From NCBI GenBank assembly GCA_002385825.1, contig DGEG01000078.1, positions 322-10,608 of the forward strand: a stretch of 10,287 nucleotides of DNA, read 5' to 3'. Of this stretch, positions 6,827 through 10,287 are shown piece after piece. The translations under genes and the position numbers were made by a program. Under the pieces are notes generated by a model. It was not told where the DNA came from and did not search any database. It worked only from the letters and a program-made list of their open reading frames with translations. Within the stretch, counting starts at the first letter, position 1, and each line of letters begins with the position of its first letter. Origin of the DNA: Firmicutes bacterium UBA3932 (GTDB lineage: Bacteria; Bacillota; Clostridia; Peptostreptococcales; Anaerovoracaceae).

Positions 6827-6871
6827 TCAATAAATTTAGAAGGCTTTAAGGAGTCAATAATTCAGAAGGCT
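6827..6871. repeat. Imperfect direct repeat upstream of paralogue A
   Basis: TCAATAAATTTAGAAGGCT (6827-6845) recurs as TCAATAATTCAGAAGGCT (6854-6871) with a 27-bp period. It lies in the 150-bp gap between the aminotransferase stop and paralogue A. It overlaps a possible minus-strand promoter, TTGACT (6857-6852)-N17-TTTATT (6834-6829). It may be a regulatory tandem site or a simple duplication. Confidence 0.5.
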
Positions 6872-6891
6872 AGAAGCTGATACTGCTTGAA

Positions 6892-7725
6892 TCACCTGTT
6901 TTTCTTTAAATATTCATCTATCCTGTCATCAAAGGCTTTTCGGATAGCGGCGATAACCGGATGTTTGGCCGAAGCGTATTTTATATCGTCAATGGACGAT
7001 ACGGGCAGAACTTTGGGAGAAGTTCCCGATAAAAACACTCCTTCCGCCTCATGGAGTCGACTGGCCGCAATTGATGTTTCAACCACCTCATAACCCATAT
7101 CCTTGCACACCTCTATTACATGCATGCGGGTTATACCTTTCAATACTTTCTCTTCCGGAGCGGTAAGTATCCTGTTGCCTTTTATGAAAAATATATTCGA
7201 TGTGCCGCCTTCGGTTACATTGCCTTCCCGATCAACAAGGAAAACCTCATAAAAACCTTTTTCAGCTTTAATCTTGTTGATTTTCTTTTTATAATCGTGA
7301 TCCACAAGCTTTATGTTTGGGTTTTCCCGTTCCAGCGGAAGCAGCCCCACGGGAACGCCGTTTCTTATTTCTTCCAAAGAAGGATAATAGCTCTTGCTTA
7401 TATATCCCAGAACCCTCTGCTCCCCGTCAGCCGAAAAGATAATAAACTTGATGTTGCAGTTTTCGTTCTCGTTGGCCTCCACAATTCTATGGATCTGTTC
7501 CTTAAACTCCCCGGCGTCTATGCGGCAGGCATGTCCGAGAGACTGGAAGGATTTGCACATCCGGATATAATGGTCTTCAAAAAACAGAGGGATGCCGTCG
7601 ATTATCCTGATTACCTCATAAATCTTGATGCCGTCATGGGCATCTAAAATGGCTGCCAGGTCCGATCCCGAACATTCTTTTATTATGCCGTTGTCGATAT
7701 AGTATTTGCCTACATTGTCGTCCAT
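6892..7725 (-). CDS. Class IV PLP-dependent aminotransferase / aminodeoxychorismate lyase-like
   Basis: This 277-residue cytoplasmic enzyme belongs to the fold-type IV PLP family, which includes branched-chain aminotransferase, D-amino acid aminotransferase and PabC. The N-terminal region has DGIKIYEVIRIIDGIPLFFEDH, with the DHYIRM segment typical of the family. K139 in NIKLVDHD is the likely Schiff-base lysine: it lies 21 residues before the Glu of YEVFLVD, as I recall for K140 of E. coli PabC. TEGGTSNIF (171-179) carries the conserved Glu, and GITR (197-200) is the usual cofactor-phosphate motif. SGTSPKVLPV (233-242) forms the C-terminal substrate and phosphate loop. The length is normal. 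Sequence alone does not decide between BCAA transamination and ADC lyase. The start ATG 7725 is preceded by AGAGG about 12 nt upstream. It follows the DUF554 gene by 31 bp, so they probably form an operon. Confidence 0.88.
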   Translation of the reverse strand: MDDNVGKYYIDNGIIKECSGSDLAAILDAHDGIKIYEVIRIIDGIPLFFEDHYIRMCKSFQSLGHACRIDAGEFKEQIHRIVEANENENCNIKFIIFSADGEQRVLGYISKSYYPSLEEIRNGVPVGLLPLERENPNIKLVDHDYKKKINKIKAEKGFYEVFLVDREGNVTEGGTSNIFFIKGNRILTAPEEKVLKGITRMHVIEVCKDMGYEVVETSIAASRLHEAEGVFLSGTSPKVLPVSSIDDIKYASAKHPVIAAIRKAFDDRIDEYLKKNR

Positions 7726-7756
7726 CTATTTTATGCCTCTTTTCTCTTTCGTTTCA

Positions 7757-8449
7757 TTAGAACAGCGTGAGTATCCAGCAAATTACGGGCGCAACAAAAA
7801 TTGCCGGAAGGTAATTTGCCACCTTGATTTTCGCAAGCCCAATGAGATTCAATCCCAGTGCTATAATCATAACGGAACCCGCGCAGGTAATCTCCGCTAT
7901 GGCTGAATCCGTGAGGACCGGTTGCAGCGATTGCGCCAATAGCACGATGGACCCCTGAAAGACAAATACAAATGCCGCCGCGAACATGACACCGATGCCC
8001 AGACTCACGGACAGGATGGCAGAGGATATGAGGTCCAACAAGGATTTGGTAAAGAGCATCTCATTATCCCCGGTGAGTCCGGCATTCAGCGACCCCACTA
8101 TGGTCAAAGCCCCTATGCAAAAAAGAAGGCTTGCCGTTACGAAGCCCTCCGCAATGGATACGTTGCCGCTGTCTGCCTTTTTAAATCGTTTGCCGATCCA
8201 GTCGCCCAATGCGTTTATTCGCCCGTCTATATCAAGCCAAGTGCCGATTACGGCTCCTACCACGATGGAAACAATGAGTATAAGAGTATTTTCCCCTTTT
8301 AAGGCTCCGGATATACCGATATAAATGGTGCAGAGGCCGATTCCAATCATGATGGCATCCGTGAATCTCTTGGAAATTCCCTTCTTGAAAAGCAATCCGA
8401 TGGCGCTGCCTATGATCACAGTCGCCGTATTGACAAACACGCCTATCAT
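7757..8449 (-). CDS. DUF554 family membrane protein (YqgA-like)
   Basis: This 230-residue, highly hydrophobic protein has six to seven membrane helices. It starts MIGVFVNTATVIIGSAIGLLFKKGI, the characteristic opening of the DUF554 family. It retains other family features: GALKGENTLILIVSIVVGAVIGTWLDI, then a charged cytoplasmic loop around 80-95 (DWIGKRFKKADSG), then FCIGALTIVGSLNAGLTGD and a C-terminal LGLNLIGLAKIKVANYLPAI. The length matches the family. It is presumed to be a transporter, but the substrate is unknown. The ATG at 8449 has GGGAG about 8 nt upstream. It lies 31 bp upstream of the aminotransferase gene, so the two are probably co-transcribed; this hints at an amino-acid-related substrate but does not prove it. 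Confidence 0.88.
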   Translation of the reverse strand: MIGVFVNTATVIIGSAIGLLFKKGISKRFTDAIMIGIGLCTIYIGISGALKGENTLILIVSIVVGAVIGTWLDIDGRINALGDWIGKRFKKADSGNVSIAEGFVTASLLFCIGALTIVGSLNAGLTGDNEMLFTKSLLDLISSAILSVSLGIGVMFAAAFVFVFQGSIVLLAQSLQPVLTDSAIAEITCAGSVMIIALGLNLIGLAKIKVANYLPAIFVAPVICWILTLF

Positions 8450-8478
8450 TTCATTTCTCCCTTGTATTTACTGCAAAT

Positions 8479-8507
8479 AGATTACTATTGCGCCGGGTGC
8501 TTGTCAA
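8479..8507 (-). promoter_or_regulatory. Possible promoter for the DUF554/aminotransferase operon
   Basis: A perfect TTGACA (8507-8502 on the minus strand) is followed after 17 bp by TAATCT (8484-8479), a poor -10 box. The position, 30 bp upstream of the DUF554 ATG, is sensible. A pair of GC-rich imperfect repeats (8488-8503 and 8523-8538) brackets the -35 region. Confidence 0.4.
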
Positions 8508-8548
8508 TAAAGGATTGCGAACTTGCGCTCCGGTGCTTCTATACAGGA

Positions 8549-9235
8549 TTAAAAGGTTTGTTGCGGTTGTTCCGGCTCCGGTGATTGCAAGGACATGGGC
8601 TGGCCTAGAACGAAATAGTAAATCAAGCCCTGTGAAAAATAATCTCCGATAATATTCGTCAATGCCAATATACGGTCAAATACTGCTGCGTTTTGTTCAT
8701 ACTCCTGGGTCAGAAATGTGGTGGCCTGTTCAATGTGCATGCTTGTAAATGCGGAGCTCAAGGACACCCATTCGCTCTTGCTCCAAAAGGGATTGGTGTT
8801 GGATGAAAGTTCGGCCCTTTCGTCCACATTCTGATAAAGCCGTTGTGTAAAAGCGTTAACTGAATTAACGTCCTTGTTCTTAAGCGCAACGAACAGAGAT
8901 TGGAAAAGAGCTATATATTGGATCATTAGATTTATAGACTGTTCAGCAATTTGATCTCCGAAGGACAGCCTCAGCATATTTCCGTATTCTGCAGGGATTC
9001 TATAGAGCCGGTTGCTCACCGCCTCTACATTTCCGATCCCGCCGTAAAGACTTACTATATAGTCTCTCAACCAGGTGGCTAAATCCCTCCAAAGCATCCT
9101 CGCTCTAAATATTAAGTTTAATTGTGCGGGAATAAAAAAAGGACTTTTACCCGGGACTTGACTTCGGGAAAATTGAATTTCAGGAGCCTGCATACCTGGC
9201 ATTTGCATTCCGGGGATTTGATTATTGACACCCAT
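8549..9235 (-). CDS. Uncharacterised alpha-helical protein (paralogue B)
   Basis: This 228-residue protein of unknown function is paralogous to the gene at 6091-6741. Shared motifs are LWRDLATWLRDYIVS (48-62), SNRLYRIP (74-81), SFGDQIAEQ (91-99), NPFWSKSEW (148-156), LTQEYE (175-180) and GDYFSQG (197-203), all at matching spacing. The N-terminus holds a Pro/Met/Gln-rich tail with the tandem units IPGMQ and MPGMQ (about 7-16). The C-terminus ends in a Pro/Gln/Glu-rich tail. No signal peptide or membrane helix is apparent. AAAGGAGA favours the ATG at 9235 (8 nt spacing). The in-frame ATG at 9241 is only 2 nt from GGAG and would add two residues. The gene is separated from DUF554 by about 99 bp and appears to have its own promoter. 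Confidence 0.75.
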   Translation of the reverse strand: MGVNNQIPGMQMPGMQAPEIQFSRSQVPGKSPFFIPAQLNLIFRARMLWRDLATWLRDYIVSLYGGIGNVEAVSNRLYRIPAEYGNMLRLSFGDQIAEQSINLMIQYIALFQSLFVALKNKDVNSVNAFTQRLYQNVDERAELSSNTNPFWSKSEWVSLSSAFTSMHIEQATTFLTQEYEQNAAVFDRILALTNIIGDYFSQGLIYYFVLGQPMSLQSPEPEQPQQTF

Positions 9236-9266
9236 TTTCATTTCTCCTTTAATAATATATATCCAC

Positions 9267-9296
9267 AGTATATTAAAAGATTTTCAAAACGGTTAA
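9267..9296 (-). promoter_or_regulatory. Possible promoter of paralogue B
   Basis: On the minus strand TTAACC (9296-9291) and TATACT (9272-9267) are separated by 18 bp, with AT-rich sequence further upstream that could act as an UP element. The -10 is 31 bp before the preferred ATG. The -35 match is moderate. Confidence 0.4.
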
Positions 9297-9356
9297 AGGC
9301 GGCAGAAAGACTATAATTCGTATATTTATAAAAATTATTAAAAAAACGTAGCATAG

Positions 9357-9385
9357 TTGCATAAATATAAAGTGATGCGTATAAT
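9357..9385 (+). promoter_or_regulatory. Orphan + strand promoter in the 9242-9700 intergenic region
   Basis: TTGCAT (9357-9362) and a perfect TATAAT (9380-9385) are spaced by 17 bp, predicting a + strand start near 9392. No conventional gene lies downstream; only a 28-codon reading frame (9435-9521) and unassigned sequence up to the tRNA terminator near 9710. In this AT-rich region a chance match is possible. Confidence 0.4.
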
Positions 9386-9434
9386 TATTCTTGTTGATAA
9401 GTTGATAAATAATAATTAGGTAATTCGGAAAGAA

Positions 9435-9521
9435 ATGGAGTTTTATCGTGCTGTTGATAAGGGCTACATTAGCATTTCTATAGTAAATAGTGATAAAGAT
9501 ATTGAGAGCAATCGTACTTAA
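9435..9521 (+). CDS. Possible 28-residue small protein
   Basis: ATG 9435 to TAA 9521 encodes a polar 28-residue peptide starting MEFYRAVDKGYISI. It lies about 43 nt after the predicted start of the orphan promoter. The upstream GGAAAG is a poor ribosome site and nothing in the peptide is recognisable. It may equally be noise or part of a non-coding transcript. The rest of the 400-base gap between paralogue B and the tRNA shows nothing else I can identify. Confidence 0.15.
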   Translation: MEFYRAVDKGYISISIVNSDKDIESNRT

Positions 9522-9707
9522 TTCGGGCTCTCCTTTCTTTCCTTGCACAACGGGCATGAAACTTATGCTTATGATTCTACAGTCTCATCCGCTAATGTTC
9601 CAACTCTTGAAAGTCTTGGGCAATGCCTCTAATAACCGGTAACACGCTTTTAGGTTCAAGTCCCTTGCCTTTTCAAACTACTCCGCAATTTAAAAACCAT
9701 ATATAAA

Positions 9708-9738
9708 ATAAAAAAAGACGAGGTGTAAAATCTCGTCC
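9708..9738 (-). terminator. Intrinsic terminator of tRNA-Ser
   Basis: On the minus strand, just past the tRNA 3' end, GACGAG (9737-9732) pairs with CTCGTC (9722-9717) across a 9-nt loop and is followed directly by seven Ts (9716-9710). This is a clean Rho-independent terminator. The + strand side is followed by CTTATTTT, so weak bidirectional action is possible. Confidence 0.88.
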
Positions 9739-9746
9739 TTATTTTG

Positions 9747-9834
9747 TGGCGGAGGGCATGGGACTCGAACCCACGAGGCTGTTACGCCGTACTCGCTTTC
9801 CAGGCGAGCTCCTTAGCCACTCGGTCAACCCTCC
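9747..9834 (-). tRNA. tRNA-Ser (anticodon GGA)
   Basis: The 88-nt minus-strand gene folds as a class II tRNA. The acceptor stem GGAGGGT pairs with GCCCTCC, the discriminator is G, and CCA is encoded (9749-9747). The anticodon stem CTCGC/GCGAG encloses the loop CTGGAAA with anticodon GGA, decoding UCC and UCU serine codons. It has the long variable arm expected for serine (TACGGCGTAACAGCCT region) and a T-arm GTGGG-TTCGAGT-CCCAT. Its own promoter and terminator flank it, so it is a single-gene unit. Confidence 0.97.
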
Positions 9835-9866
9835 AAATCATACTGCACCGGATGGCGTGCCTATTT

Positions 9867-9895
9867 AATATACAACACTTTCCGCGGAAAATCAA
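9867..9895 (-). promoter_or_regulatory. Promoter of tRNA-Ser
   Basis: On the minus strand TTGATT (9895-9890) and TATATT (9872-9867) are spaced by 17 bp. The start is expected near 9860, giving a leader of about 26 nt before the mature tRNA 5' end at 9834. The spacer contains the palindrome TTCCGCGGAA. Confidence 0.65.
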
Positions 9896-9958
9896 TATTT
9901 ATTTGATTATAAATCACCGACTGAGGCATGAAACAAATGTAAATAGGGCATAAAATTT

Positions 9959-10078
9959 TGTGCAAAATATGGAGTTATGTGTGGATCAAAAGTCCCTAAA
10001 CGGCCTTTTTGCGTAGAAAGTTAAAAAACTCAAGGTTTATCTTCCTTGTAATCCACACATAACTCGGGTTTTTGCACA
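9959..10078. mobile_element. MITE-like element or insertion-sequence ends with 28-bp inverted repeats
   Basis: The left arm at 9959-9986 and the right arm at 10051-10078 match as inverted repeats in 24 of 28 positions. Both read TGTGCAAAA, four variable bases, then GAGTTATGTGTGGAT. The 64-bp centre has no coding capacity. The whole is 120 bp, in the range of a miniature inverted-repeat element. Alternatively the arms are the ends of two copies of an insertion sequence. I see no clear target-site duplication and cannot assign a family. Confidence 0.55.
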
Positions 10079-10094
10079 TTTTTTCTTCTAATTC

Positions 10095-10286
10095 TTAACA
10101 GAGCAGGTCCACAGCCTTGTTGTAATTTTGATGACGGTTGTCCTTGTAACCATCTAGTAAAAAAAAGTGTTGCATAAAAAGTCCCGTTGCGGTCATCAGG
10201 TAGTCACCGGTGAAGTCATCGGCCGCGACCTTTTGAAAGACCCCGGTCTTCACAGGTCCATGCTCGGCGACGGCATCTCAACCACC
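10095..10286 (-). pseudogene. Unidentified ORF fragment at the window edge
   Basis: On the minus strand a frame of 60 codons is open from just after a TGA (10280-10278) to TAA (10097-10095). It reads DAVAEHGPVKTGVFQK and then DYLMTATGLFMQHFFLLDGY. The base composition is clearly more GC-rich than the adjoining intergenic DNA. No ribosome site or obvious start is visible, and the upstream in-frame stop suggests a broken or frameshifted C-terminal part of a gene lying beyond the window. Its end 17 bp from the inverted repeat would fit a transposase, but I do not recognise the sequence. Confidence 0.3.
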
Positions 10287-10287
10287 C

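Noticed and set aside
9273..9557. Minus-strand 94-codon frame in the AT-rich gap
   Set aside because: It has no ribosome site, is Ile/Asn/Tyr-rich as random AT-rich DNA gives, and overlaps the promoter region of paralogue B.
9653..9663. GGTTCAAGTCC, a tRNA T-loop-like string
   Set aside because: The flanking bases do not form a T stem, and no acceptor or anticodon stem can be built around it.
9744..9953. Plus-strand 69-codon frame
   Set aside because: It crosses the tRNA-Ser gene and its promoter.
1..10287. CRISPR array, toxin-antitoxin pair, phage or defence island
   Set aside because: No regularly spaced repeats, no recognisable Cas, toxin, integrase or defence domain were seen on either strand.

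Overview
The window looks like chromosomal DNA of a low-to-mid GC Firmicute, most likely a member of the Clostridia. The evidence is: AGGAGG-type ribosome binding sites, TTGACA/TATAAT-type promoters with 17-bp spacers, a perfect CIRCE operator of the HrcA regulon, a CCA-encoding tRNA-Ser, a UBA-like/DUF4342 protein beside a two-component system, and a DUF554 membrane protein. I cannot name the genus.

Left third (1-3882, + strand). A DUF4342 membrane protein, an OmpR-type response regulator and a sensor histidine kinase form one operon. It has a sigma-A-type promoter with a dyad in its spacer, a pair of 11-bp-spaced direct repeats in the leader, and a perfect 12-bp inverted repeat whose 3' arm runs into the Shine-Dalgarno sequence. 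An EamA-type transporter follows under its own near-consensus promoter, which starts immediately after the kinase stop.

Middle (3907-6113). This is a decaying patch. An FGGY sugar kinase, probably co-transcribed with the transporter, carries a one-base frameshift near codon 83 and has lost its native 3' end. It now reads into the antisense strand of a remnant of the chaperone gene htpG. The htpG remnant (- strand) has an early +1 frameshift, a large internal deletion at a short shared sequence, and no C-terminal half. Its promoter and perfect CIRCE operator are nevertheless intact.

Right-centre (6091-9241, - strand). Two paralogous alpha-helical proteins of unknown function flank a class IV PLP aminotransferase and a DUF554 membrane protein. 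Both paralogues share the LWRDL, NRLY-IP, NPFWSK and GDY-QG motifs. DUF554 and the aminotransferase are 31 bp apart and probably form an operon, while each flanking paralogue seems to have its own promoter.

Right end (9242-10287). An AT-rich intergenic region holds an orphan + strand promoter. It is followed by tRNA-Ser(GGA) on the - strand with a clear promoter and terminator. Next comes a 120-bp element bounded by 28-bp imperfect inverted repeats (MITE-like, or insertion-sequence ends). The last ~190 bases are a more GC-rich stretch with an unidentified - strand ORF fragment. I see no complete novel defence or mobile system. The points most worth attention are the uncharacterised paralogue pair, the CIRCE-controlled htpG relic with the broken kinase beside it, and the leader architecture of the DUF4342/two-component operon.
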